From Granulicella aggregans (lineage in GTDB: Bacteria > Acidobacteriota > Terriglobia > Terriglobales > Acidobacteriaceae), in contig NZ_JAGSYE010000001.1 of assembly GCF_025685565.1 (NCBI RefSeq), positions 558,001 through 622,000 on the forward strand: a stretch of 64,000 bases of DNA. The letters are read 5' to 3'. Below are positions 18,842 to 26,514 of this stretch, one piece after another. Numbering within the stretch: the first letter of the stretch is position 1; each line of letters begins with the position of its first letter. The translations under genes were made by a program, and so were the position numbers. The notes below the pieces were generated by a model, which had not been told where the DNA came from, made no database searches, and saw only the letters and a list, made by a program, of their open reading frames with translations.

Positions 18842-19129
18842 ATGCAGGTGAGCCTCAAATACGCGGAAGAACACCTTGCCGACCTCATGTCGGCCGCCTA
18901 TCGTGGCGAAGAGGTCGAGATCGCCGCGCCGGACCAGCCGCCGGTTCGTCTAGCGCTCGTCGTTCCGGAGGCCTCTGTGAAGCGCTCGCAACGTCTGCTC
19001 GGGAGCGGCAAGGGCGAGATATGGCTTGCCGACGACTGGGACTCGGAAGAGACAAACAATGAGATCGCGGACCTCTTCGAAAACTCCGTCATCTTCCCGG
19101 AGATCGTTCCAGAGCATCCAGAAGCGTGA
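18842..19129 (+). CDS. Phd/YefM-family antitoxin
   Basis: 95 aa. The N-terminus MQVSLKYAEEHLADLMSAA, followed by GEEVEIAAPDQPPVRLALV, is the Phd/YefM DNA-binding fold (beta strand, helix, then the hairpin ending in LV). The C-terminal part (DDWDSEETNNEIADLFENS) is acidic and would wrap the toxin. I took the ATG at 18842 because upstream residues are not family-like. The stop codon overlaps the toxin start (GTGA), so the two are translationally coupled. Autorepression is expected from the family. Confidence 0.88.
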   Translation: MQVSLKYAEEHLADLMSAAYRGEEVEIAAPDQPPVRLALVVPEASVKRSQRLLGSGKGEIWLADDWDSEETNNEIADLFENSVIFPEIVPEHPEA

Positions 19130-19512
19130 AGCTCCTGCTGGACACGCATACCTTCCTCTGGAGCGTCGGCGACGATCCTCGGCTGTCTCCGGTTGCTCGG
19201 CAACACATTGCCGATCCATCCAACGACCTCTTCATCAGCATCGCCTCGCTTTGGGAGGCGACCATCAAGATCGCAGCGGGAAAGATGCGTGTCCCGGGCG
19301 ACACGGTCGATTACCTGTTGAACCGTACCGCTGAGACCGGTACCAACATCCTTCCGATTCTGCCGAAGCACCTTCAGCACCTGCAAGGGCTACCGATGCT
19401 CCATCGTGACCCTTTCGACCGTATGCTGATCTCTCAATCCTTGGTTGAGAAGATGCCGCTAGTCTCGGTTGATGCTCAACTCCGGAGATACGAGGTCGAG
19501 ATTCTTTGGTGA
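19126..19512 (+). CDS. PIN-domain toxin (VapC-like ribonuclease)
   Basis: 128 aa starting at a GTG that overlaps the antitoxin stop by 4 nt. The PIN acidic residues are present: D6 in LLLDTHTFLW, E in SLWEATIK, D in RDPFDRMLI (the H-R-D-P-F-D signature) and a final D in SVDAQL. The family cleaves RNA, often tRNA, using Mg2+. The pair is a complete type II module, likely mobile or selfish in origin, though base composition does not stand out. Confidence 0.92.
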   Translation: MKLLLDTHTFLWSVGDDPRLSPVARQHIADPSNDLFISIASLWEATIKIAAGKMRVPGDTVDYLLNRTAETGTNILPILPKHLQHLQGLPMLHRDPFDRMLISQSLVEKMPLVSVDAQLRRYEVEILW

Positions 19513-19541
19513 TGTTCGTTGCACGGTAGCGGGCGAATGAC

Positions 19542-21026
19542 CTAGCCCAGCGCATCCAACTTCTTCACCACTAACTCATTCAGCAGCGCCGGGTTCGCCT
19601 GCCCTTTCGACAGCCGCATCACATTCCCGACGAAGAAAGCGGCCACGGTCTTCTTGCCGCCGCGATACTGTTCCACCTGCTTGGGGTTGGCGGCGATGAC
19701 TTCGTCGATCATGGCTTCAATCGCGCCGGTGTCGGAGATCTGCTTCGGCTTGTCGCGCTCGTAGATCTCGGGGAAGTCCTTGCTCTCGGCGAAGCTGGTG
19801 TCGAAGAGCTGCTTGAGCATCTTGCTTGAGAGTTCGCCTGATTCGGCCAGGTCCGCGGCCATCACGATGCCGTCGAGTGAGACCGGCGACTGTTCGAGCT
19901 CAAGGCCAGCCAAGCGGAGGCGCATGGTGATCTCGCTGGTCAGAAGGGCGGCGACGCGGCGCGGGCTCTTCGCCTTCTTGGCGGCGGCTTCGAACTGGTC
20001 GGCGAAGGCCCCCGTGGCGGTGAAGGTGGCGGCGTCCTGGGCGCTGATCTCGTACTCGGCGATCATGCGGGCGCGGCGGGCTTCGGGAAGCTCGGGCATG
20101 GACTTCAGAATCTCAGCCTGCCATGCGGCTCCAACGACCAGCGGCGGAAGGTCGGGCTCAGGGAAGTAGCGGTAGTCGTGCGCGGCTTCCTTGCTGCGCA
20201 TGGAGTACGTCCGGCCCTCGGCGTTGTTCCAGAGGCGCGACTCCTGCACGACGCGGCCGCCGTCTTCGATCACGCCGATCTGGCGCTCGATCTCGTACTC
20301 GACTGCGGAGCGGATGTAGCGGAAGCTGTTGACATTCTTTACTTCGGCCTTGGTGCCGAACTCTTTCGCGCCCTTGAGCATGACGCTCACGTTGGCGTCG
20401 CACCGTAAGGAGCCTTCTTCCATGTTGCAGTCGCTGACGCCGGTGTAAAGCAGGATCTCCTTGAGCTTGGTGAGGTACTCGAAGACCTCGTCGGCGGTGC
20501 GGAGGTCGGGCTCGGAGACGATCTCGACCAGCGGCGTGCCGCAGCGGTTGAGGTCGATGTAAGTCTTCGAGATGGAGTCCGCGAAGCCGTCGTGGATGCT
20601 CTTGCCCGCGTCCTCTTCCATGTGCAGGCGGGTGACGCCGATGCGCTTGGGCGCGCCGGCCGCGTCCGGGACGTCGATCCATCCGTTTTCGGCGATGGGC
20701 TTGTCGAACTGCGAGATCTGGTAGCCCTTGGGCGAGTCCGGATAGAAGTAGTTTTTGCGCGAGAAGACGCTGGTCTCGCGGATCTCGCAGTTGATGGCCT
20801 TCGCTGCGAGCACGGCGAACTCGACCGCCTTGCGGTTCAGCACGGGCAGAGCTCCGGGCAGGCCGAGGCAGGTGGGACAGACGTGGGTGTTGGGGTCGCC
20901 GCCGTACTTGTTCACGCAGCCGCAGAAGGCCTTGGACTCGGTAAGGAGCTGGACGTGGACTTCGAGCCCGATGACGGGCTGATACTTGGCGAGAATCTCA
21001 GGGGAAAGTGCGGTGGCGGTCGACAT
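19542..21026 (-). CDS. gatB: Asp-tRNA(Asn)/Glu-tRNA(Gln) amidotransferase subunit B
   Basis: Subunit B of GatCAB, which converts mischarged Glu-tRNA(Gln) or Asp-tRNA(Asn). 494 aa, full length. It shows the GatB start YQPVIGLEVHVQL, the zinc-type cysteines in KAFCGC and HVCPTCLGLPGALP, the kinase-like signature FSRKNYFYPDSPKGYQISQ, and the tRNA-binding YqeY-like tail (KKTVAAFFVGNVMRLSKGQANP). gatA and gatC are not in the window. There is no Shine-Dalgarno; TAGAAT lies 10 nt before the ATG. Confidence 0.96.
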   Translation of the reverse strand: MSTATALSPEILAKYQPVIGLEVHVQLLTESKAFCGCVNKYGGDPNTHVCPTCLGLPGALPVLNRKAVEFAVLAAKAINCEIRETSVFSRKNYFYPDSPKGYQISQFDKPIAENGWIDVPDAAGAPKRIGVTRLHMEEDAGKSIHDGFADSISKTYIDLNRCGTPLVEIVSEPDLRTADEVFEYLTKLKEILLYTGVSDCNMEEGSLRCDANVSVMLKGAKEFGTKAEVKNVNSFRYIRSAVEYEIERQIGVIEDGGRVVQESRLWNNAEGRTYSMRSKEAAHDYRYFPEPDLPPLVVGAAWQAEILKSMPELPEARRARMIAEYEISAQDAATFTATGAFADQFEAAAKKAKSPRRVAALLTSEITMRLRLAGLELEQSPVSLDGIVMAADLAESGELSSKMLKQLFDTSFAESKDFPEIYERDKPKQISDTGAIEAMIDEVIAANPKQVEQYRGGKKTVAAFFVGNVMRLSKGQANPALLNELVVKKLDALG

Positions 21027-21036
21027 AATCAGCTTG

Positions 21037-21042
21037 ATTCTA
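21037..21042 (-). promoter_or_regulatory. TANNNT box directly before gatB
   Basis: TAGAAT on the minus strand ends 10 nt before the gatB ATG, which lacks a ribosome site. This fits a very short leader. Confidence 0.4.
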
Positions 21043-21112
21043 TCAACCTGCCGCGTTCAAGACCGCGAGTTGGCATCAGAGTCAGTGGAGCCACTACTCA
21101 GCAAGGAACGTG

Positions 21113-21997
21113 ATGCCCTTTCGACTTAGACGCCAGCAAGCTGCCGCGCCGCCTCCGGCACAAGACTCCCAGAAGCACCTGGAGCGCCCCAGCGCCGAAG
21201 AGATCTACGAGCAGGTAGCCAATAATGCCCGGCAGGAGCTTGGCCGATCCACCGTATCGCTCATCATCTCGGGGCTTGCCGGTGGCATCTTCATGGGCCT
21301 CTCGGCGCTCGGCACGGCCATCGCACTGGCGATGCTGACGCCGCCTGGCACCCACCCCTCGGGGACGGTTGAGTTCATCGCAAAGATGTTCTACCCGATC
21401 GGCTTCATCGTCGTCATCATTGGGCGCTCGCAGCTCTTCACGGAGAACACTCTCTACCCCGTGGCACTCGTTCTGTCGGAGAAGCGGCACTTCTGGAACA
21501 CGATGCGTCTATGGGCGGCGGTGCTTCCGTCGAACGTCCTCGGAGCGTTCGCCTTCGCCTGCCTGGTCTCGCTGACGCACGCGTTGAAGCCGGAGTTCGT
21601 GCAGTCGCTCGCTGCGCTGGGGTTGGAAGCGGCGCACAATCCTTCTTCCACCATCTTCTGGAGCGGCGTCATGGGCGGGTGGATCATCGCGCTGACGGCG
21701 TGGCTGGTATCGGGATCGCACTCGATCACGGGCTCGGTGATGATTATCTGGATGCTGACGTTCGTCGTCGGCCTCGGCGGCTTTGCACACTGCATCGCGA
21801 CCAGCGGGGAGGTGCTCGTAGCGATATTGGTTCACCAGGCTCCATGGACTGCTTACCCTGCATGGTTCTTCCCTGCTGTGGCGGGAAACATCTGTGGCGG
21901 GGTGGGCATGGTGACGCTGCTGGAGTACGGGCAGGTCATCTACGGCGGGGACGCCGAGGCCGAGGCCGTCCCGGCAAAGGACTCCGAAGCGGCGTAG
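21113..21997 (+). CDS. Formate/nitrite transporter (FNT) family channel, YfdC-like
   Basis: 294 aa with a ribosome site AAGGAA 5 nt before ATG 21113. After a 60-residue hydrophilic N-terminus there are six hydrophobic segments. FNT landmarks are SLIISGLAGGIFMGLSALG, GRSQLFTENTLYPV and the pore histidine region LGGFAHCIATSGEVL. FNT pentamers pass small monovalent anions such as formate, nitrite or hydrosulfide; the YfdC branch is poorly characterised. It is divergent from gatB and 74 nt upstream of the quinone oxidoreductase gene. Confidence 0.87.
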   Translation: MPFRLRRQQAAAPPPAQDSQKHLERPSAEEIYEQVANNARQELGRSTVSLIISGLAGGIFMGLSALGTAIALAMLTPPGTHPSGTVEFIAKMFYPIGFIVVIIGRSQLFTENTLYPVALVLSEKRHFWNTMRLWAAVLPSNVLGAFAFACLVSLTHALKPEFVQSLAALGLEAAHNPSSTIFWSGVMGGWIIALTAWLVSGSHSITGSVMIIWMLTFVVGLGGFAHCIATSGEVLVAILVHQAPWTAYPAWFFPAVAGNICGGVGMVTLLEYGQVIYGGDAEAEAVPAKDSEAA

Positions 21998-22071
21998 CTT
22001 TGCTGAGACTTTCAGACTTGAGATTCATCCAAAGACGAGCAACTCAGCACAACGAATCAAGGGAGATCGCA

Positions 22072-23082
22072 ATGCCGCAGGAGACACCCGCTACCGTGAA
22101 GATCGTTCGCTTCCATCAGACCGGAGCAGCCGATGTACTGCAGATCGACGAGATGCCGCTACCCGAGCCCGGACCGGGCGAGGTTCGCCTACGCGTAAAG
22201 GCGATTGGCCTGAACCGCGCTGAAGTGATGTTCCGCATGGGCCGCTATCTGGCGCAACCGGTTCTTCCGTCCAAACTCGGTTACGAGGCATCCGGAACAG
22301 TGGAAGCAGTCGGAGAGGGCGTCGATCCAGCATGGCTCGGCAAGACCGCCAGCACGGTCCCTGCCTTCCCTGCCGATCGCTACGGCGTCTATGGCGAAGT
22401 AGCCATCGTCCCCGCGCACGCGCTGGCCGAGTATCCCGCAAAGCTCTCCTACGAAGAAGGCACCAGCATCTGGATGCAGTACCTCACCGCGTACGGCGCA
22501 CTGATCCACTACGGCAAGCTGAGCAAGGGCGACTTCATGGTCATCACTGCGGCCAGCAGCTCCGTGGGCATCGCCGCCATCGAGATCGCCAAGGCAGAGG
22601 GAGCGATCTCCATCGCTACGACGCGGACGGCAGCCAAGAAGGCGGAGCTGCTCGCGCTCGGGGCCGACCATGTCATCGTCACGGACGAGGAAGACCTGGC
22701 GGCGCGCGTGCTCGAAATCACAGGAGGCAAGGGAGCTCGCCTCGTCTTCGACCCAGTCGCCGGCAAGGGTATCGAAGCTCTCGCCAAGGCCACAGCGCAT
22801 CGCGGAACCATCTTCGAATACGGCGCGCTGGCCGCCGAGCCGACGCCATACCCTCTCTTCGCCGCCCTCTCAAAAGGGCTCTCGATCCAGGGCTACACCT
22901 TGTTTGAAGTCGTCTCCGATCCGGAGGTCTTCGCTGCCAGCAAGCGCTACACCTTCGACCACATCGAAGCAGGCGACTTCAAGCCGAAGGTCGATAAGAC
23001 CTTCCCGTTGTCCGAGATCGTCGAAGCGCACAAGTACATGGAGTCCAACGCGCAGATCGGGAAGATCGTCGTCACCGTCTGA
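22072..23082 (+). CDS. Zinc-less MDR-family NADPH:quinone oxidoreductase
   Basis: 336 aa from ATG 22072 (GGGAG at 22061-22065). The GroES-like N-terminal domain (EPGPGEVRLRVKAIGLNRAEVMFRMGRY; LPSKLGYEASGTV) lacks the catalytic-zinc cysteine and histidine of alcohol dehydrogenases. The Rossmann part carries AASSSVGIAAIEIAKAEGA in place of the usual A-x-x-G-x-x-G. Family members reduce quinones or enones with NADPH. The 523-codon open frame that runs upstream to 21511 overlaps the FNT gene and is not coding there. Confidence 0.9.
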   Translation: MPQETPATVKIVRFHQTGAADVLQIDEMPLPEPGPGEVRLRVKAIGLNRAEVMFRMGRYLAQPVLPSKLGYEASGTVEAVGEGVDPAWLGKTASTVPAFPADRYGVYGEVAIVPAHALAEYPAKLSYEEGTSIWMQYLTAYGALIHYGKLSKGDFMVITAASSSVGIAAIEIAKAEGAISIATTRTAAKKAELLALGADHVIVTDEEDLAARVLEITGGKGARLVFDPVAGKGIEALAKATAHRGTIFEYGALAAEPTPYPLFAALSKGLSIQGYTLFEVVSDPEVFAASKRYTFDHIEAGDFKPKVDKTFPLSEIVEAHKYMESNAQIGKIVVTV

Positions 23083-23090
23083 TCGATTCC

Positions 23091-23142
23091 ACCTCCGATG
23101 CAACTTGAATCAAGTGGATAGATTCTCAGTTGCATCGGAGGT
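23091..23142 (+). promoter_or_regulatory. Long hairpin that buries the ribosome site of the DUF6496 gene
   Basis: ACCTCCGATGCAACT (23091-23105) pairs perfectly over 15 bp with AGTTGCATCGGAGGT (23128-23142). Inside, GAATC (23107-23111) pairs with GATTC (23121-23125), which extends the stem to about 20 bp around a 9-nt loop. The right arm contains the GGAGG that serves the ATG at 23151. Folding would block ribosome entry, so it may be a translational switch or, alternatively, mark the end of the upstream transcript. Confidence 0.65.
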
Positions 23143-23150
23143 TCACCCAG

Positions 23151-23381
23151 ATGGCGACGAAGAAAAGTTCCGCGAAGAAGGCCCGGGCAAAGAAGGCCGC
23201 GACCCGGAAGTACAGCCCCGCCGCGAGCAAGAGCGTCGAGCGCGAGATGAAGGCCATGCACGAAGGGAAGCTGAAGAGCGGGAGCGGCCAGACGGTAACG
23301 AATCCGAAACAGGCAATCGCCATCGGCCTTTCAGAGGCTCGACGCGCAGGCAAGAAGGTTCCAGCCTCACCAAAAAACTAG
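23151..23381 (+). CDS. Small basic DUF6496-type protein
   Basis: 76 aa. The first 27 residues are a Lys/Ala/Arg-rich, histone-tail-like stretch (MATKKSSAKKARAKKAATRK). The rest is the compact DUF6496-like unit with VEREMKAMHEGKLKSGSG and NPKQAIAIGLSEARRAGKKV. Proteins of this type are small, very basic and probably bind nucleic acid; a function is not established. I took ATG 23151, preceded by GGAGG at 23137-23141; that ribosome site lies within the hairpin described separately. Confidence 0.8.
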   Translation: MATKKSSAKKARAKKAATRKYSPAASKSVEREMKAMHEGKLKSGSGQTVTNPKQAIAIGLSEARRAGKKVPASPKN

Positions 23382-23405
23382 CCCGGGCCACGCTATGCTG
23401 AGAGC

Positions 23406-23882
23406 ATGAACGATTCGCTCTGGGACGAAACAAAGCTACAGCATTACCGCGAGATGCTGCGGGTGGCCCTTGGAGAAGCGCAGACCGGGCGCGGCGAAGG
23501 CGGCGTCCCGGTGGGAGCGGCGCTCTTCGATGGCGAAGGGAAGCTGCTTGCCTCGGGCCGAAATCGCCGCGTGCAGGAGAACGATCCATCCATCCACGGC
23601 GAGACGGACGCCTTTCGCCGCGCTGGCCGCCAGAAGAGTTATCGCGATGCCACCATGGTCACCACGCTTGCGCCGTGCTGGTACTGCAGCGGGCTGATCG
23701 TGCAGTTCGGCATTGGAACCGTGATCGTCGGCGAAAGCCGCACCTTCGCCGGTGGAGTGGAGTGGCTGAAGACTCTCGGCGTGAAGGTCATCGACCTCGA
23801 CTCCGCCGAGTGCCGCGCTCTGATGGAAGGATTCATCCAGGAACACCCGGAGATCTGGAACGAGGACATCGGCGAGCCATAG
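23406..23882 (+). CDS. Cytosine-deaminase-like nucleoside/nucleobase deaminase (paralog 1)
   Basis: 158 aa. Zinc-dependent deaminase motifs HGETDAFRRAG (His ligand and the catalytic Glu of the H-[A/G]-E site) and PCWYCSG (the two Cys ligands) are present, in the arrangement of yeast-type cytosine deaminase. The predicted reaction is hydrolytic deamination of a pyrimidine base or nucleoside in the cytoplasm. A close paralog lies on the opposite strand at 25953-26405, with an APC permease gene between them. The stop lies 2 nt from the end of the permease gene. Confidence 0.88.
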   Translation: MNDSLWDETKLQHYREMLRVALGEAQTGRGEGGVPVGAALFDGEGKLLASGRNRRVQENDPSIHGETDAFRRAGRQKSYRDATMVTTLAPCWYCSGLIVQFGIGTVIVGESRTFAGGVEWLKTLGVKVIDLDSAECRALMEGFIQEHPEIWNEDIGEP

Positions 23883-23884
23883 CC

Positions 23885-25282
23885 TCAGGCCGTCACGGTG
23901 CGTCGTCTCGCGCTCATCAGATACCAGACCGTGCCACACGCCAGGTAGACGAGATACAGATAAGGCAGCCAGTTATAGGGGCGGTCAGGCACGGGGTAGA
24001 GCGTGCCGGCGAGCGCCAGGACCATCGCCAGCGTCGCAGCAATCGACAGCAGCAGAGTGCCCGCGGAGAGCTGCCCAATACGCTTCAGATAAATAGGCAG
24101 AGCGACTGCGGCCAGACTGTACGCCGTGATGAACCCGTACACGGAGAGCGATCCCATCCAGCCGTAGATGTCACGGCTGTCGAAGCCCCGCCCGGCGAGA
24201 TACGCCACCGGCAGCAGCATCGCTACCCCAATCGAAAGCACGGCGAGATGCGGGGTTGCGTTCTTACTGTGTGCGACTCCGAACGAGCGATGCACGATCC
24301 CATTCTGCCCCATGCGCAGCATCACGCGCGCCGCCGCCGTCAGGCACGCCAGCGTGCAGGCAAACATGCTGACCAGAGCTCCTAGGTCGATGAAGACTCC
24401 AAGCGCGCTGACACCTGCAAGTTGCGCCAGTGAGCGCATGGGCGCGGTCGCTTCGCCGAGGTTCTGATGGAGCGCGTGCATGCCCAGCGTCTCAAGGTAG
24501 GCGCAAAGAATGAAGAAAAGGCCGGCGAACACCGCGCTCTGAATCACCGCGCGAGGGATCGTCCGCAGCGGATTTACCGCCTCGGTGCCCAGGCTGGTCG
24601 CGCTCTCAAAGCCCACGAAGCTGAAGAGAGCTAGGACGACGCCAAGCCGCACGCCAGAGGCGGTGACCCCGGTGAGATGAAGCTGGCCGGGATCGACGTG
24701 CAGTCCGTTGCGCCACAGCAGCAGCGCCAGGACGATGCCGATCATGATGACCGCGGCAGCCTCGATCCAGAGCATCAATCGCGCAGAGACCTGAACATCG
24801 CGGTAGGCAGTGAACGTTGCTCCGCCGACACAGAGAATCGCCATCAACACCGGAGGCGCAGGGCGGTGCAGGAACTCCAGCGCGAAGACATTTGCGTAGT
24901 TGATGAAGCCGCCCACCACAGACATTCCCGTAGCCGCGTAGGCCAGCAGCATCGCCCAGCCAGCGATGTCACTGACGATGGGCGGAAAGCACGAGGTCGC
25001 ATAGGTATAGAGCGATCCGGAGCACGAAGAGTATCGAGCGAACTTGCTGACGACGAAGGCCATCAGCAGAATGGCGCTGGTGGCGAAGAGATAGGCGAGC
25101 CAGGTTCCGTTGCCCGCGAGGACGAAGACCAGCGGCACAGTCATCGTCGGCGAGGCGGTAGGGGCGATGGTGGAGATGGACTGCGCGAGCGTCTCTAGGG
25201 GCGAAAGGACGCCGGAGCGCAGGCCGCTGGCGGCGGGCTCGGCGGCTATGGGATCGACAGTTGCGGAGATGCCCTGCTCCAT
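23885..25282 (-). CDS. APC-superfamily permease
   Basis: 465 aa with about 12 hydrophobic segments. The APC N-terminal signature LSPLETLAQSISTIAPTASP includes the unwound first helix (STIAPTAS). FVGFESATSLGTEAVNPLRTIPRAV, the conserved helix 6 and loop, lies near residue 220. These are proton or Na+ coupled amino acid, amine or base transporters. The location between two cytosine-deaminase-like genes hints at a nucleobase or related substrate, but this is inference. Confidence 0.85.
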   Translation of the reverse strand: MEQGISATVDPIAAEPAASGLRSGVLSPLETLAQSISTIAPTASPTMTVPLVFVLAGNGTWLAYLFATSAILLMAFVVSKFARYSSCSGSLYTYATSCFPPIVSDIAGWAMLLAYAATGMSVVGGFINYANVFALEFLHRPAPPVLMAILCVGGATFTAYRDVQVSARLMLWIEAAAVIMIGIVLALLLWRNGLHVDPGQLHLTGVTASGVRLGVVLALFSFVGFESATSLGTEAVNPLRTIPRAVIQSAVFAGLFFILCAYLETLGMHALHQNLGEATAPMRSLAQLAGVSALGVFIDLGALVSMFACTLACLTAAARVMLRMGQNGIVHRSFGVAHSKNATPHLAVLSIGVAMLLPVAYLAGRGFDSRDIYGWMGSLSVYGFITAYSLAAVALPIYLKRIGQLSAGTLLLSIAATLAMVLALAGTLYPVPDRPYNWLPYLYLVYLACGTVWYLMSARRRTVTA

Positions 25283-25556
25283 CGGCTAGTGTCCCTCGGC
25301 GTAAGGAATCTGAAGCTGGGTAAAGCTGTTCCCGGCCACGGCAAGAAGCATGGCGATGCGAACGACTCTTCGATACGGGAGTTGCTTAGAGCATAGCCGA
25401 TGTTAGGACTGCGCCAAAGGTCAAAAAACGCCGAGCAACGACTAAGGTGTACCGACATAAAACGAGCAGAGGAATCGGAAGATCCCAATCATCGACGTAG
25501 GCCGTCATTCTTCCCCTTCCCTTCAGAAGGACGGCATCGGAATATGTCGATGCAGC

Positions 25557-25895
25557 CTAAGGCTTGGTTGCGGGCGCAGAGGCCGCCGACGCGGCAGGAG
25601 CAGCAGCGGGAGCCGGGGTGGATGCGACCGTGCTATCACCCGACGGCTTGCTCTCGGACTTCGCCGAGTCCCCACCCTGGTTGCCGCCTTCGCTCGAACC
25701 ACCGGCCGCGGGCTTGGTGCTGCCGTAGCCGTCCGCGTACCAGCCTCCGCCCTTGAAGGTGACCGCGGGTGCGGAGAGGACACGCTCCAGACGGCCGCCG
25801 CACTTGGGGCAGTCGGTGATCTCGGGGTCGGAGAACTTCTGGATCTTCTCGGTGCGCTTATGGCAGGCGGTGCATTCGTACTCGTAAAGAGGCAT
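25557..25895 (-). CDS. FmdB-family zinc-ribbon protein
   Basis: 112 aa. The N-terminal 50 residues are the FmdB/CxxC zinc ribbon: MPLYEYECTACHKRTEKIQ, then CPKCGGRLERVLSAPAVTFKGGGWY, with paired CxxC motifs at residues 8/11 and 29/32. The remaining 60 residues are a disordered Ser/Gly/Ala/Pro tail. FmdB proteins are thought to be regulators or small zinc adaptors; the role is unproven. It follows the deaminase gene (paralog 2) by 57 nt on the same strand and may be co-transcribed. Confidence 0.9.
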   Translation of the reverse strand: MPLYEYECTACHKRTEKIQKFSDPEITDCPKCGGRLERVLSAPAVTFKGGGWYADGYGSTKPAAGGSSEGGNQGGDSAKSESKPSGDSTVASTPAPAAAPAASAASAPATKP

Positions 25896-25952
25896 TGTGC
25901 GTCATATCCCTTGTTGCGAGGTGCTGTATCCAGTTTAGCGCCTCTTGTCGGG

Positions 25953-26405
25953 TCAGACCTGTCCGATGCACTCGTTCCAGAGATCGGGGCGGCGCTGCTG
26001 GAAGTCGGCGATCAGGTCGATGCACTCTTGAGAGTGAAGATCGAGGATGTCGATTCCCTGCTCGCGCAGCCATTTCGTTCCCCCCTGAGCGTTGACGGAG
26101 TCGCCCACGATGATCTGCCGGAATCGGAACTGGTAGATCAGCCCGGAGCAGTACCAGCACGGCGCAAGCGTGGTGACGAGGATGGTGTCGTGCCAGTGGG
26201 GACGGCGGCCAGCGGCGCGGAAGGCGTCGGTCTCGCCGTGGAGCGAGCCGTTGCCCTCCTGCACCAGCCGGTTGCGGCCAGCGCCAAGCAGGGTTCCGTC
26301 GACATGAAAGACAGCGCCGCCAACGGGAACTCCGCCTTCGGATGCGCCGAGGCGGGCCTGTTCAAGGGCGACAGCGAGCATTGCGTGTAGGTCAGGGATT
26401 GCCAT
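25953..26405 (-). CDS. Cytosine-deaminase-like nucleoside/nucleobase deaminase (paralog 2)
   Basis: 150 aa, with the same architecture as the deaminase at 23406: EGGVPVGGAVF, LHGETDAFRAAGRR (His and catalytic Glu) and TLAPCWYCSGLIYQF (Cys ligands). The two share long identical stretches such as TLAPCWYCSGLI, so they arose by duplication or by parallel acquisition. It heads a likely two-gene unit with fmdB. Confidence 0.88.
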   Translation of the reverse strand: MAIPDLHAMLAVALEQARLGASEGGVPVGGAVFHVDGTLLGAGRNRLVQEGNGSLHGETDAFRAAGRRPHWHDTILVTTLAPCWYCSGLIYQFRFRQIIVGDSVNAQGGTKWLREQGIDILDLHSQECIDLIADFQQRRPDLWNECIGQV

Positions 26406-26459
26406 GTGAGGAAGCTAACACAGCTCTTACCGCACCGGCCTCAGACGAGCTTTCAGACG

Positions 26460-26494
26460 CGATGATGCCCGTCAAAAGCTGACGGGCATCATCG
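26460..26494 (-). terminator. 15-bp perfect hairpin after serA, probable transcript end
   Basis: CGATGATGCCCGTCA pairs with TGACGGGCATCATCG across a 5-nt AAAGC loop. It lies 20 nt after the serA stop codon, between serA and the deaminase gene on the same strand. No U-run follows, so it is either a weak or Rho-assisted terminator or an RNA 3'-end protector. Confidence 0.6.
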
Positions 26495-26514
26495 ATGCAG
26501 ATCCAATGAACTGT

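Noticed and set aside
21511..22071. N-terminal extension of the quinone oxidoreductase frame
   Set aside because: It overlaps the FNT channel gene in another frame and has no MDR similarity; a good ribosome site precedes ATG 22072.
25246..25488. Minus-strand 80-codon frame upstream of the APC permease
   Set aside because: Overlaps the permease start out of frame and has random-looking composition.
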